Positions 1 to 9,054 of a DNA stretch of 39,475 nucleotides are shown piece after piece. Under the pieces are notes generated by a model, which ran no database searches, was not told where the DNA came from, and saw only the letters and a program-made list of their open reading frames with translations. The stretch lies in assembly GCF_000300995.1 (NCBI RefSeq), contig NZ_AMRJ01000031.1, positions 1 to 39,475 on the forward strand, read 5' to 3'. This stretch comes from Alcanivorax hongdengensis A-11-3 (lineage in GTDB: Bacteria > Pseudomonadota > Gammaproteobacteria > Pseudomonadales > Alcanivoracaceae). Position numbers and translations under genes: made by a program. The first letter of the stretch is position 1; every line of letters starts with the position of its first letter.

Positions 1-206
1 CACTGTCCGGTATTAGTTGACCACTACAGTTCACAATAAGTGCGTCGGGGAAGTCGGCGCTTTTTTCTTCCACCGACCTTCACCGCCTGCGCTTTTTTAT
101 AGTCATTGATGAATGTGGACCCAGTGTATCCCCCCGAAGTCCGTTTTGCGAAGAACGACTCGCGCGTCTCAAAATCCGTTATATTCGGCGTAGCTCATAT
201 CGTCGG
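1..206. other. Window edge, non-coding, possible IS terminus
   Basis: No gene is visible here. The first bases contain a stretch (TAGTTGACCACTACAG, within 14-29) that resembles insertion-sequence termini I have seen in outline, but no transposase is present to prove it. The motif GCGCTTTTTT occurs twice (57-66 and 90-99). The first copy closes a weak hairpin: AAGTGC at 38-43 against GCGCTT at 57-62 with one G-T wobble, then a T run. That would suit a terminator for a rightward transcript coming from outside the window. Confidence 0.3.
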
Positions 207-1613
207 TTAGGCGTGGCTTTGGGTAGCAGGGAAATAGAGGGTAAACGTGGTTCTAGTTGGGGAGGAGGCCGCTTCCGCCTGACCACCATGAACCTCGACG
301 ATTGATCTTACAATAGCCAAGCCGAGCCCCGCACCTTCGCTTTGGCGGGTCCTCGAAGGATCGGCACGGTAAAAGCGGTCAAAAATGTTGGGCAAATGCT
401 CGGAGGGAATCTCCGGTCCAGGGTTCAGCACACTCAGAGAAACGCGACGATCCGAGAGCCGGACCAGCCGTACCAGTACTGTTTGACCCGACGGTGTGTA
501 GCGAATGGCGTTGGACAAAAGGTTGGAAATTGCCTGTCGCAGCATAGCGCGGTCGCCCAGTATCGTCGGTGCCTGACCTTCCAGTGTCAGGCTGATACGC
601 TTCTCTTCCGCCAGTGCCTCGAAAAAATCGAACAGCGCATGCACCTCTCTCGCTAAATCCAATGGTGTCTGTACCGGCTTGAGCAGGCCATGGTCGCTTT
701 TGGCCAGCCACAGCATGTCATTGACCATCTTGGCCAGTCGTTCCTGCTCTTCCAGATTGGAGTACAGAAGCTCACGATACTCCTCGGAGGCTCTGGCCTT
801 TCCCAGCCCAACCTGGGTCTGGGTGATAAGATTGGTGAGCGGTGTCCGCAATTCGTGTGCGATGTCGGCCGAGAAATGCGATAGGCGAGTAAAGCTGTCT
901 TCCAGCCGCCCGATCATGTGATTGAACGAGATTACCAGGCCCTGTAATTCCGATGGCACCGAGGCGGGGTCGAAGCGCACATGGAGTCGGTCGGCCTGGA
1001 TGTCTCCCATCCTGTCGGATAGCCTGCGCAGGGGAGCATGGGCCTGATGAATGCCATACCAGGCGGCCAGAAGGGTAATAGCACCGGCTAGGGTCATGAT
1101 AAGCCACAAAGCACGGCGAAAGCTTCGCAGAAACTCCAGGTGGAAGCCCATGTCAATCGCCGTAGTGATTGAGTAGCTTCGGCCCCCGACTTCAACGTCA
1201 GAGACTACACCCCGGAAGGTCTTATCGCCGTCCTGCCAGGTTTGCACGTTTTCTACGTTAATTTCGGAGGTGGGGGCGAGCGTGTCGGTTACTTGAGTCA
1301 GGTTGGCTCCTGGCATGCTGTAGATAATGTCGCCTTGCGCCTTTCGAACCTGGAAAAAGACACCGTGATGTCCGGATATGGCGTTGGCCAGGGCATCACT
1401 CTGTTGTGCGGAATCGTTGCCACCGTTCAGCAAGGTTTTGGCGACGGCTTGGGTCATCACCGCTAGTTCACCGGCATCCTGTTCGGCAAAGTGACGCTCA
1501 ACGGCACTGAGGAGCAGACTTCCGATCAAGATGAGGCTGAGCCCAATCGCCAGTCCCACAAATATCATGACCCGGGCGGCCAGCGACAGTGGTGGCCGGT
1601 CAGTGATCTTCAT
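207..1613 (-). CDS. copS: Heavy-metal sensor histidine kinase (CopS/CusS type)
   Basis: Membrane-bound sensor kinase that would detect periplasmic copper or silver and phosphorylate the adjacent CopR. It has an N-terminal membrane segment, a periplasmic sensor loop of about 130 residues, a second membrane segment ([12 protein letters not shown] region), HAMP, an H-box with phospho-acceptor His ([13 protein letters not shown]), an N-box ([13 protein letters not shown]) and the G boxes ([21 protein letters not shown]). Length is normal for the heavy-metal sensor kinase family. I place the start at MKITDRPP (1613), overlapping the end of copR by 14 bp. An upstream in-frame ATG at 1631 would add six residues and cannot be excluded. 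The overlap indicates translational coupling with copR. The exact metal is inferred from the neighbouring copAB-type genes. Confidence 0.93.
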   Translation of the reverse strand: MKITDRPPLSLAARVMIFVGLAIGLSLILIGSLLLSAVERHFAEQDAGELAVMTQAVAKTLLNGGNDSAQQSDALANAISGHHGVFFQVRKAQGDIIYSMPGANLTQVTDTLAPTSEINVENVQTWQDGDKTFRGVVSDVEVGGRSYSITTAIDMGFHLEFLRSFRRALWLIMTLAGAITLLAAWYGIHQAHAPLRRLSDRMGDIQADRLHVRFDPASVPSELQGLVISFNHMIGRLEDSFTRLSHFSADIAHELRTPLTNLITQTQVGLGKARASEEYRELLYSNLEEQERLAKMVNDMLWLAKSDHGLLKPVQTPLDLAREVHALFDFFEALAEEKRISLTLEGQAPTILGDRAMLRQAISNLLSNAIRYTPSGQTVLVRLVRLSDRRVSLSVLNPGPEIPSEHLPNIFDRFYRADPSRTRQSEGAGLGLAIVRSIVEVHGGQAEAASSPTRTTFTLYFPATQSHA

Positions 1614-2292
1614 CGTCGGTTTCCACGTCAAGCTTGTACCCCATGCCGCGCACTGTGTGAATCAGTCTGGGCTCGAAATCATCGTCAATTTTGGCCCTCA
1701 GCCGACGAATGGCCACATCGATCACGTTGGTGTCGGAATCGAAGTTCATGTCCCATACCTGGGAAGCAATGAGCGAACGAGGCAACACCTCACCACGCCG
1801 ACGGACCAAAAGCTCCAGAAGGCAAAATTCTTTGTGGCTGAGATTGATCCTCTTTCCGGCGCGGGTAACGCGGTGTTTTGGTAGATCAAGGGACAGGTCG
1901 GCGATTTCCAGCTGTTCCGATAGGGTCGGTGTGGACGGCCGGCGCAGCAAGGTGCGTATTCGGGCCAGAAGTTCCGTAAAGGCAAACGGTTTTACGAGGT
2001 AATCGTCCGCTCCCAGCTCCAGGCCCTTAACACGATCATCTACCGCGTCGCGGGCGGTGAGAAACAGCACCGGCGTCTGGCGGCCAGCTTCGCGCAATGA
2101 CTGCACGATGCGCCATCCGTCCACATCTGGCAGCATGACGTCCAGAACGATCAGCTCGAATGACTCCGTCATCGCCAAGTGGTGGCCGTCGAGCCCGTTG
2201 CGCGCCAGCTCGACCATAAAGCCGGCTTCGGTTAAGCCCTGACGGAGATAGTCACCTGTTTTCACTTCGTCTTCTACCACCAGCAGTCGCAT
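1600..2292 (-). CDS. copR: Copper response regulator (CopR/CusR type, OmpR family)
   Basis: Two-domain DNA-binding response regulator, partner of the downstream kinase. The receiver domain (about residues 1-115) shows the acidic pocket (VVEDE), the phospho-acceptor Asp in [14 protein letters not shown], the Thr of LFLTARD and the Lys of LVKPFAF. The C-terminal winged-helix domain has [28 protein letters not shown] and [11 protein letters not shown] choose the start [10 protein letters not shown] at 2292 because an AGAGGTG ribosome-binding site precedes it; a longer reading to 2400 would run through the promoter palindrome. It is expected to bind the palindrome at 2369-2394 just upstream, and probably the related one at 31656-31675. 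Heavy-metal response regulator family membership is secure; copper specificity is inferred from context. Confidence 0.94.
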   Translation of the reverse strand: MRLLVVEDEVKTGDYLRQGLTEAGFMVELARNGLDGHHLAMTESFELIVLDVMLPDVDGWRIVQSLREAGRQTPVLFLTARDAVDDRVKGLELGADDYLVKPFAFTELLARIRTLLRRPSTPTLSEQLEIADLSLDLPKHRVTRAGKRINLSHKEFCLLELLVRRRGEVLPRSLIASQVWDMNFDSDTNVIDVAIRRLRAKIDDDFEPRLIHTVRGMGYKLDVETDDEDH

Positions 2293-2368
2293 GAAGCACC
2301 TCTTTTGATTCGCATCTTTGATCCGCATCGCGCGAGTGTAGCTGACGGTGCCCAACGACAAGGTTACA

Positions 2369-2394
2369 CAAACATTACAAAAATGTAATGTTTG
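2369..2394. promoter_or_regulatory. Perfect 26-bp palindrome, predicted CopR box
   Basis: Arms CAAACATTACA (2369-2379) and TGTAATGTTTG (2384-2394) are exact reverse complements around AAAA. It sits in the gap between copR (leftward) and the copper operon (rightward), where CusR/CopR-type regulators bind inverted repeats of this kind. The core ATTACA-N4-TGTAAT recurs at 31658-31673. On the minus strand a candidate -10 (TACACT, plus-strand 2335-2340) lies 44 bp from the centre, the same distance as TATCAT from the centre of the second box. Binding is inferred. Confidence 0.75.
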
Positions 2395-2490
2395 AGTCAT
2401 CTGGCGGACAGGGCCTGTTTGTCACCCTGAGTCTTGTTTGTAGAAAACAGCAATGGCTGTTCACTTTCGTTCCAATTGAGGAGTTACCCC

Positions 2491-2781
2491 ATGACATACA
2501 AAACTTTACGTTGGTTGGCCGTCTTGCCAGCGCTTATTTTGGTCCTAGCCGTGCAGGCGCATGAACCTTCGGAGCATATGGAAGAGGCCGAAAAGCCGAA
2601 ATGCTCAGAAATGAAAGACATGGACCACGCCGAGATGGACATGGATGACCCGGTCATGCAGGCCATGATGAAGAAGTGCAAGCAGCACATGGATAAGAAG
2701 GATGCCGACTCAAAGGAGTCCGAGCACAGGCACTCCGAGTCCGATGATGACGCAACTCGTAAGTCCCAACACGACCACTAA
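2491..2781 (+). CDS. Small secreted His/Met-rich metal-binding protein
   Basis: A 96-aa protein with a signal peptide (TLRWLAVLPALILVLAVQA, cleavage likely before HEPSEH) and a mature part rich in His, Met, Asp, Glu and Lys (MKDMDHAEMDMDD, EHRHSESDD, final HDH). It contains two Cys (KCSEMKDM and MKKCKQH). Composition suggests periplasmic copper binding or buffering, in the manner of small cop-operon chaperones, though I recognise no named family. The start is set at the ATG at 2491 behind GAGGAG. An upstream in-frame reading from 2434 would spoil the signal peptide. It is the first gene of the rightward copper operon, 17 bp before the cytochrome gene, and is expected to be CopR-controlled. 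Confidence 0.8.
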   Translation: MTYKTLRWLAVLPALILVLAVQAHEPSEHMEEAEKPKCSEMKDMDHAEMDMDDPVMQAMMKKCKQHMDKKDADSKESEHRHSESDDDATRKSQHDH

Positions 2782-2798
2782 AGCTTAAAGGAGAGCAC

Positions 2799-3359
2799 AT
2801 GACGGCCCCTAGGTTTCTGCCTTGCATCAAATGCCTAATCGCTGCGCTCGTCATTGCCATAGCGGCGGCTTTAGCGTTCATCTACTCGGGTCTGTATCCC
2901 GTCGGCGCGGACGATCACCATACGCCACTGACTTATTGGGCGCTGGAAACACTGCGCGAACGCTCGGTTGACCGGGCGTCAAGCGGGATTGAAGTGCCCG
3001 CGGATCTGGACAGGTCCGAGCGCCTGCTGGCCGGGGGCGCTGATTACAATGACATGTGTGCCGGCTGCCATCTCAAACCGGGCAAGGACGAGAGTGATTT
3101 CACCTTGGGCCTCAATCCCGCGCCACCAAATCTGACGCAACCGCATCAAGGGGAAGAGGATCTTGAGTCGCGGGCCCAACATAGGTTTTGGGTCATCAAA
3201 CACGGCATCAAAGCCTCCGGCATGCCGGCCTGGGGTCCAAACCATGATGACGAGCGAATCTGGAGCATGGTGGCTTTCTTGAGACGCCTTCCCGAGCTGT
3301 CCCCCGAGCAGTATCAAGTCTTGACCGCTCGGGGTTCCGCTGAAGCTCCTCATCATTAG
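2799..3359 (+). CDS. Membrane-anchored c-type cytochrome
   Basis: A 186-aa protein with an N-terminal membrane anchor (residues about 10-33), then one class I cytochrome c domain. The haem motif is CAGCH (C87, C90, H91) and the likely axial Met is in KASGMPAWG. The end is SAEAPHH. Start at 2799 follows AAAGGAG. Cytochromes of this type are common next to copA/copB oxidase genes. A plausible job is electron transfer on the periplasmic face, for example to or from the multicopper oxidase that follows, but nothing in the sequence proves the partner. It needs the Ccm haem-attachment system from elsewhere in the genome. Confidence 0.88.
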   Translation: MTAPRFLPCIKCLIAALVIAIAAALAFIYSGLYPVGADDHHTPLTYWALETLRERSVDRASSGIEVPADLDRSERLLAGGADYNDMCAGCHLKPGKDESDFTLGLNPAPPNLTQPHQGEEDLESRAQHRFWVIKHGIKASGMPAWGPNHDDERIWSMVAFLRRLPELSPEQYQVLTARGSAEAPHH

Positions 3360-3433
3360 CTTGGGCTACCGCCTGGTGGTGGGCCCTGGAGTCAGATCCA
3401 TTTTGCGAGAGTTTATAAGAGTCAGGAGGTTGC

Positions 3434-5212
3434 ATGATGGGAAAACCGATAGAGGCGAGCCGTCGACGCTTTATCAAATCGGCGATCGGGGTGGCATCGG
3501 GCCTCGCTATGGCCAGGATGGCGCCGACCTGGGCGTCTCCTCTGGGACGAAGCTATGGCGATGCTGTCAACGCTGACTCTGCGGTCGATCTGCATATTCG
3601 CCGGGAGCAGATGAATATTGGTGGAAAGATCGGCAGGCCGATCACCATTAACGGCAGCATGCCCGGGCCGCTGATCAGGCTGAAAGAAGGACAGAAAGCT
3701 CGCCTCAACGTCACCAACTCGCTTGCTGATGACACCTCGATCCATTGGCACGGCATCATTCTGCCTGAAAATATGGATGGCGTGCCTGGCGTGAGTTTTC
3801 CCGGTATCAAGCCGGGACAAACCTTTCATTACGAATACGATGTTCAGCAAAACGGAACCTACTGGTATCACAGCCACTCGGGGCTGCAGGAGCAACTCGG
3901 TCACCTGGGGCCACTGGTAATCGACCCGGCGGATGGCGATATAGGCGCGGATCGCGAGCATGTAGTCGTCCTGAGTGACTGGACTTTTGAAGACCCTCAC
4001 GAGGTGTTCCGCAACCTGACGGTGGCGGAGGGTTATTACAACTACCAGCAGCGAACCTTGGGTGACACGCTTGCCGATATTCGCCGCCAGGGGCTCGCGA
4101 AAACCTGGGAGCAGCGCTCGATGTGGAATCAAATGCGCATGAGCTCCCGGGATTTGCTGGATGTGAACGGCTCGGCCTATACCTATCTGATGAATGGCCG
4201 CGACAACGGAGCTAACTGGACGGCGCTGTACAAGCCGGGGGAAAGGGTGCGCCTGAGAGTCATCAACGGCTCGGCCATGTCGTTTTTTGATTTTCGCATT
4301 CCGGGCCTTGAAATGACGGTGGTTTCAGCCGATGGCCAGCCGGTCAAGCCGGTAACAGTGGATGAATTCCGCATCGGTGTGGCGGAAACCTACGATGTGG
4401 TCGTGACGCCAAAATGCGACCGCCCCTATACGCTGTTCGCAGAAACTATGGATCGAAGCGGCTATGTGCGGGGCACGCTCGCGACTGAAGTAGGGCAGGA
4501 AGCGCAAGTGCCCGAGTTACGGCCGGTGCCGGAGCGGGGCATGGCAGCTATGGGCATGAGCCACGACATGAATGGCATGGATATGTCGTCCAACCAGGGC
4601 GATGACGCCTCCATGGGTGAGCACCACGACATGCACGGTGATCACGGCGGGCATATGGCTGAATCTCCACAACGGCCTTCAGCGCCGGATCTCGGCATAG
4701 AGCACGCGCCGGGCGGCCATGGCCCCGCTGCGGCGATGATTGCCCGCAATCCGGTCAGCCGCCTGAACGAGCCCGGCGTTGGCCTCGAGGATGTCGAGCG
4801 CCGAGTTCTGGTTTACGGTGATTTGATCGGTGCTCATCCTTGGCCGGACGAACGGGAGCCTGAGCGCGATATTGAGCTCCACCTCACCGGCAATATGGAA
4901 AAATACATGTGGTCCTTTGACGGTGTGAAATTCACCGAAGTCGATGGACCGGTGGAGTTTCATCACGGCGAGCGTCTACGCTTGATCCTGGTGAACGACA
5001 CTATGATGGATCACCCCATCCATTTGCATGGCATGTGGATGGAGCTTGAAAACGGTCAGTACCCTCGCCCTCGTAAGCACACCATCAGCCTCAAACCCAG
5101 TGAGGTGGTTTCGTTGCAAATCAGCGCCGACGCACCCGGCAGTTGGGCCTTTCACTGCCATCTGCTGTATCACATGAAGGCGGGCATGTTCCGCGTAGTC
5201 AACGTCAGCTAA
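3434..5212 (+). CDS. copA (pcoA-type): Multicopper oxidase CopA (copper resistance protein A)
   Basis: Periplasmic multicopper oxidase, 592 aa, the PcoA/CopA type that oxidises Cu(I) and sequesters copper. A Tat signal starts the protein (SRRRFIKSAIGVASG). All four copper-binding segments are present: HWHG (H104, H106), HSH (H146, H148), HPIHLHG (H527, H530, H532) and HCHLLYHMKAGM (H574, C575, H576, H581, axial M586). A Met/His-rich insert (GMSHDMNGMDM and following, about residues 370-415) is the usual copper-binding region. Start at 3434 follows AGGAGG; a second ATG directly after it would shorten the protein by one residue. It is followed 9 bp later by copB. Not to be confused with the P-type ATPase also called CopA at 27741-30245. 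Confidence 0.96.
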   Translation: MMGKPIEASRRRFIKSAIGVASGLAMARMAPTWASPLGRSYGDAVNADSAVDLHIRREQMNIGGKIGRPITINGSMPGPLIRLKEGQKARLNVTNSLADDTSIHWHGIILPENMDGVPGVSFPGIKPGQTFHYEYDVQQNGTYWYHSHSGLQEQLGHLGPLVIDPADGDIGADREHVVVLSDWTFEDPHEVFRNLTVAEGYYNYQQRTLGDTLADIRRQGLAKTWEQRSMWNQMRMSSRDLLDVNGSAYTYLMNGRDNGANWTALYKPGERVRLRVINGSAMSFFDFRIPGLEMTVVSADGQPVKPVTVDEFRIGVAETYDVVVTPKCDRPYTLFAETMDRSGYVRGTLATEVGQEAQVPELRPVPERGMAAMGMSHDMNGMDMSSNQGDDASMGEHHDMHGDHGGHMAESPQRPSAPDLGIEHAPGGHGPAAAMIARNPVSRLNEPGVGLEDVERRVLVYGDLIGAHPWPDEREPERDIELHLTGNMEKYMWSFDGVKFTEVDGPVEFHHGERLRLILVNDTMMDHPIHLHGMWMELENGQYPRPRKHTISLKPSEVVSLQISADAPGSWAFHCHLLYHMKAGMFRVVNVS

Positions 5213-5221
5213 GGAGGAGTT

Positions 5222-5971
5222 ATGAAAAATCTGAAATTCATTATGCCTCTCGTGCTGGCTAGCGTGAGTGCCCCGGTGTTTGCGGGCCATGCTGAAGACG
5301 ACTGGCCGGAACCGGTCAAACCCTACCGAACGGGTCAAGTACTGTTTGACCGGCTGGAAGTCACCCGCACCGACAATGACGAAAGCTTGATCGTCTGGGA
5401 TATGTTGGCCTGGTACGGCGGAGACCGAAACCGAATTTATTTTAAAAGCGAAGGCGAAAACCAAAAAGACGACGGCGAGCCCACCGAGCTGGAGAGCGCG
5501 GAGGTGTTGGCCAGTCGTTTGATTACGCCCTTCTGGGAGCTGCAGGGCGGCATTGGTACCCGCGGTTCGCTGGCCTCGGGCGCAAATCGGGAAAACTACT
5601 TTGTGATCAGTTTGTTTGGCGTAGCCCCCTATCGGTTTGAAATGGACAACTCCATTACGATCAATGAAGATGGAGATATAGCCGCGAGTGTTGAAGCCGA
5701 ATACGACCTGCGCCTGTCACAAGTATCGTATCTCCAACCGCGTTTGGAGATTGCGGCCGCACTGACCGACGCCGAAGACTATGGTCGGCCCAGCGGCTTC
5801 AATGATGTTCGTGTAGGGTTGCGCTATCGCTATGAGCTGGCCAGAGAATTCGCGCCCTATATTGGCGCTTACTGGAGCCGGTCTCTAGGAGACAAAGCTG
5901 ACCAGATTCGAGCCGACGGTGGCGATGAGTCTGAAACCGGCGTCGTGGTCGGCGTTCGCATGTGGTTCTAA
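5222..5971 (+). CDS. copB: Outer-membrane copper resistance protein CopB
   Basis: A 249-aa outer-membrane protein of the CopB/PcoB family. It has a Sec signal peptide ending at VFAG, then the family start (DDWPEPVKPYRTGQVLFDRLE), alternating beta-strand pattern (LVWDMLAWYGGDRNRIYFKSEGE region, GGIGTR, RVGLRYRYELAREFAPYIGAYW) and a terminal Phe (VVVGVRMWF) typical of beta-barrels. Compared with longer CopB proteins, it lacks the Met-rich N-terminal repeat. Start at 5222 behind AAGGAGG. It works with the upstream oxidase in copper sequestration or transit across the outer membrane. Confidence 0.95.
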   Translation: MKNLKFIMPLVLASVSAPVFAGHAEDDWPEPVKPYRTGQVLFDRLEVTRTDNDESLIVWDMLAWYGGDRNRIYFKSEGENQKDDGEPTELESAEVLASRLITPFWELQGGIGTRGSLASGANRENYFVISLFGVAPYRFEMDNSITINEDGDIAASVEAEYDLRLSQVSYLQPRLEIAAALTDAEDYGRPSGFNDVRVGLRYRYELAREFAPYIGAYWSRSLGDKADQIRADGGDESETGVVVGVRMWF

Positions 5972-6007
5972 TTCGATATGTTGAAAAAACAATAAGCCGG
6001 AGGAATC

Positions 6008-7360
6008 ATGGCTAAGAAAGATGACAGAACGACGCATTACCAAGAAGGCAGCCTGACACTACCGGGCACGGTAATGCTGGGTACCGGCGTCATGATTGGC
6101 GCCGGCATCTTTGCGTTAACCGGGCAAATGGCGCAGATGACCGGCGTTCTATTTCCGCTGGCGTTTCTGGCCGCTGCCGTGGTCGTTGGCTTCAGTGCCT
6201 ACTCCTACATCAAAATTTCCAACACCTGGCCATCCGCAGGTGGAATCGGCATGTACCTGCATAAGGCTTACGGCAATCGCTTGCCCACGGCCTTTAATGC
6301 CTTGCTGATGTATTTTTCTATGGTAATCGCGCAGAGTTTTCTAGCGCGTACCTTCGGCGCCTACACTATGCAGCTTTTTGGTAGTGGCGAAGGCGGAATA
6401 ATGGTGCCTGTTCTCGGTGTATTGCTTATCCTCGCAGCTTTTGTCATCAATCTTTCAAGTAATCGTCTGATCCAAGGTGTGGCTTCTTTTGTCGGAATTC
6501 TGAAGATTATCGGCATCCTCATTTTCGGGCTGGTGGGAATCTGGGTTGCGGACAGCATCTCAGTTGACTTCTCAAACCCGGGAGAGGCTGGAACCTTTGG
6601 CAACTTTCTAGGCGCAACAGCTTTGGGGATACTGGCTTTTAAAGGCTTCACCACCATTACCAACAGCGGCTCGGAGGTGAAAGACCCAAAGCGCAATGTT
6701 GGTCGTGCCATTGTGATTTCCATCGTATCTTGCGTGGTGATCTACACATTGGTCGGCTTTGCCGTTGCGAGTAATCTTTCGCTGGCCGAAATTATCAGAA
6801 CTCAAAACTATTCTCTTGCGGCGGCGGCGCGGCCGGCACTGGGGGAATACGGTGTCTGGGCTACGGTGGCTATTGCCATGATGGCAACCGCTGGTGGCAT
6901 TTTGGCAAGCATTTTTGCGGTCTCGCGCATGCTCGCTATGCTGACAGAAATGAAACTGGTACCTCACAGTCACTTTGGCATGCCCGGAAGTATCCAAAAG
7001 CACACTCTGGTCTACACTGTAGTGCTTGGCTTATTTCTTACTGCATTTTTTGATCTGTCTCGAATTGCAGCACTGGGAATTGTGTTTTACTTGATAATGG
7101 ATATTGCCATTCACTGGGGCGTGCTCCGCTATTTGCGTGAAGAGCTTAATGCCAAAGCCTGGATTCCCGTTACGGCAATTGTCCTCGACTTGCTCGTGCT
7201 AGGAGGCTTTGTCTGGGTCAAGCTGAATACTGACCCCTTCGTGATCGGGGTGGCCGTTGTTGCGATGATTGTTATTGCGGTTGGTGAGCAGATTTTCCTC
7301 AAAAAGTCCTCAGGAATCGAGCCGCCGACTGGCGAGCACTCGCATGCTCATCATCACTAA
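6008..7360 (+). CDS. APC-superfamily amino acid permease-like transporter
   Basis: A 450-aa integral membrane protein of the APC superfamily with about 12 membrane segments. Diagnostic are the TM1 motif GTGVMIGAGIFALTG and the SNTWPSAGGIGMYL stretch. The substrate cannot be read from sequence. The C-terminus ends EHSHAHHH, a small His cluster unusual for the family and suggestive of metal contact. It begins 36 bp after copB behind CCGGAGG and runs in the same direction, so it looks like part of the copper operon. Base composition here is visibly lower in GC than in the complex I-like block to the right. Confidence 0.88.
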   Translation: MAKKDDRTTHYQEGSLTLPGTVMLGTGVMIGAGIFALTGQMAQMTGVLFPLAFLAAAVVVGFSAYSYIKISNTWPSAGGIGMYLHKAYGNRLPTAFNALLMYFSMVIAQSFLARTFGAYTMQLFGSGEGGIMVPVLGVLLILAAFVINLSSNRLIQGVASFVGILKIIGILIFGLVGIWVADSISVDFSNPGEAGTFGNFLGATALGILAFKGFTTITNSGSEVKDPKRNVGRAIVISIVSCVVIYTLVGFAVASNLSLAEIIRTQNYSLAAAARPALGEYGVWATVAIAMMATAGGILASIFAVSRMLAMLTEMKLVPHSHFGMPGSIQKHTLVYTVVLGLFLTAFFDLSRIAALGIVFYLIMDIAIHWGVLRYLREELNAKAWIPVTAIVLDLLVLGGFVWVKLNTDPFVIGVAVVAMIVIAVGEQIFLKKSSGIEPPTGEHSHAHHH

Positions 7361-7390
7361 CATTCTGAAATCGACCAGAGGAGCAAAAGC

Positions 7391-7609
7391 ATGATGGAGA
7401 ACCATATGTTTGGCGGCGCAATGGGCGCAGGGCACTGGCTATGGATGCTGTTTGTTGCCGTTATTGTTGTGATACCGGTCTGGCGCATTTGCCAGCGTGC
7501 GGGTTATCCGGGCATTTTGGGAGTTTTGATTTTGATTCCGCTCGTCAATCTCGTCTTTCTTTATTTCTTGGCGTTTGCGGATTGGCCTAGCAAAAAATCT
7601 AGTGACTAA
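7391..7609 (+). CDS. Small two-helix membrane protein, 72 aa
   Basis: Hypothetical inner-membrane protein. An N-terminal Met/His/Gly segment (MMENHMFGGAMGAGHW) is followed by two membrane helices joined by the short loop RICQRAGYPG and a charged tail (WPSKKSSD). It resembles short membrane proteins often annotated only as hypothetical next to transporters. It starts 30 bp after the permease behind GAGGAG. No function is assigned; a role as a small accessory subunit of a neighbouring transporter is a guess. Confidence 0.75.
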   Translation: MMENHMFGGAMGAGHWLWMLFVAVIVVIPVWRICQRAGYPGILGVLILIPLVNLVFLYFLAFADWPSKKSSD

Positions 7610-7666
7610 GGTCTAGAAAACCTGTGTAAAAAGTGATCATTATTTTAAGAGGAGGAGGTTCCGGGT

Positions 7667-8962
7667 TTGCAAAATCGCAAGAATGCTGTAATTGCCGGCT
7701 ATGTGGGCAATGTTATTGAATGGTACGATTTCGCCCTTTATGGCTTTATGGCCAGTATTCTTTCCCAGTTGTTTTTTCCAAGTGACAATGAAGTCGCTTC
7801 TCTTCTGGCAACTTACGGAGTTTTCGCAGCTGGTTTTGTGATGCGCCCGCTTGGCTCATTCGTGTTTGGCTGGCTTGGTGATACCATTGGCCGCAGTAAA
7901 ACAATGCTGCTTTCCGTGGCGTTAATGTTTCTGCCGACCCTGTTTTTAGGCCTTCTGCCTTCCTATGCCGTTATTGGAATTTGGGCGCCGATACTGTTGG
8001 TGATCATTCGGTTGGTTCAGGGCTTGTCTGTGGGCGGTGAGTTTTCCTCCTCGGTAACCTACCTGGTTGAAACCGCCGACCCTGATCATAGAGGCCGAGC
8101 CGGTAGCTGGGCGAACCAAGGTGCCATTAGTGGAATGCTTTTAGGTGCCGGACTTGCTGCGTTGGTGACTACCGTTTTCCCGAAGGAGGTTGTCCTCGAG
8201 TGGGCCTGGAGAATTCCATTTCTTCTCGGCGGTTTTTTAGGTGGTATAGCGATGTATCTGCGTCGTAAGTTACCAAAATCTCCCGAGTTTAAAAGTTATT
8301 CAGATCAGGCGGAGCCGAGATCCCCCCTCAAGCTTGCGTTTACTCGCAATGGTAAGCAAATGGCTCAAGCCATTCTGTTTGCATCGGCCTACGGTGTGTT
8401 TTTTTACATTCCCATGGTTTATTTGCCCAACTGGTTAAACGAGCACGCTTCTTTCGGTCTTGATCGCGCCATGCAGATTAACTCGCTGGCGCTACTCGTA
8501 GCTGCGCCGCTTGTATATCTATCCGCGTTAATAGGAGATCGATACTTGCTCAGGACCCACTGGATTACCCTTTCTTTTGGTTTAGTGGCCTTGGCAGCCT
8601 GGCCCTTGTTTGAGTTGATGCAGGCGGGATCTTTAGTCGCGGCTACCCTCGGACAAGTTTTGTTTATCGCGATGTTAGCTATTCCTCTGGGCTCCGCCCC
8701 CGCAATCTTCGTGGAGCTATTCCCTCCTGTCGATCGCCTTACGGGGTATTCCATCAGCTACAACCTCGGGGTAGGAGTCATTGGTGGTGCTACGCCAATG
8801 GCGGCGACTTGGTTGATTCAGCAAACGGGCAATTCGCTCAGCGTCGCCGGTATGTTAGTGGTCGCTGGGGCTTTAGGTGTCCTCGCGATGCTGTGGATTG
8901 ATGATTCAAGCCGTGAAGATATTTGTCAGCCTGCGGGACAAAAGTGCCCGGTTCAATGTTGA
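7667..8962 (+). CDS. MFS transporter, metabolite:H+ symporter type
   Basis: A 431-aa, 12-helix major facilitator protein. The opening GNVIEWYDFALYGF and the loop 2-3 signature GWLGDTIGRSKT mark the MHS (ProP-like) family, whose members move osmolytes or carboxylates with protons. QGLSVGGEFSSSVTYLVE is the expected helix 4-5 region. The start is a TTG at 7667: the only in-frame upstream option that keeps the conserved N-terminus, with a strong AGGAGGAGG Shine-Dalgarno 9-10 bp before it. The C-terminus carries two Cys (SREDICQPAGQKCPVQC has three), which could touch metal. It is in line with the copper operon; substrate unknown. Confidence 0.9.
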   Translation: MQNRKNAVIAGYVGNVIEWYDFALYGFMASILSQLFFPSDNEVASLLATYGVFAAGFVMRPLGSFVFGWLGDTIGRSKTMLLSVALMFLPTLFLGLLPSYAVIGIWAPILLVIIRLVQGLSVGGEFSSSVTYLVETADPDHRGRAGSWANQGAISGMLLGAGLAALVTTVFPKEVVLEWAWRIPFLLGGFLGGIAMYLRRKLPKSPEFKSYSDQAEPRSPLKLAFTRNGKQMAQAILFASAYGVFFYIPMVYLPNWLNEHASFGLDRAMQINSLALLVAAPLVYLSALIGDRYLLRTHWITLSFGLVALAAWPLFELMQAGSLVAATLGQVLFIAMLAIPLGSAPAIFVELFPPVDRLTGYSISYNLGVGVIGGATPMAATWLIQQTGNSLSVAGMLVVAGALGVLAMLWIDDSSREDICQPAGQKCPVQC

Positions 8963-9054
8963 ATCAAAAAAGTTTTGTCGACTGGGGTGATTTTCGCATC
9001 CACAAAACTATTGCTTACGCGCTGGCGCGCAGGACTTACTTTAGGGGAAGAGTT

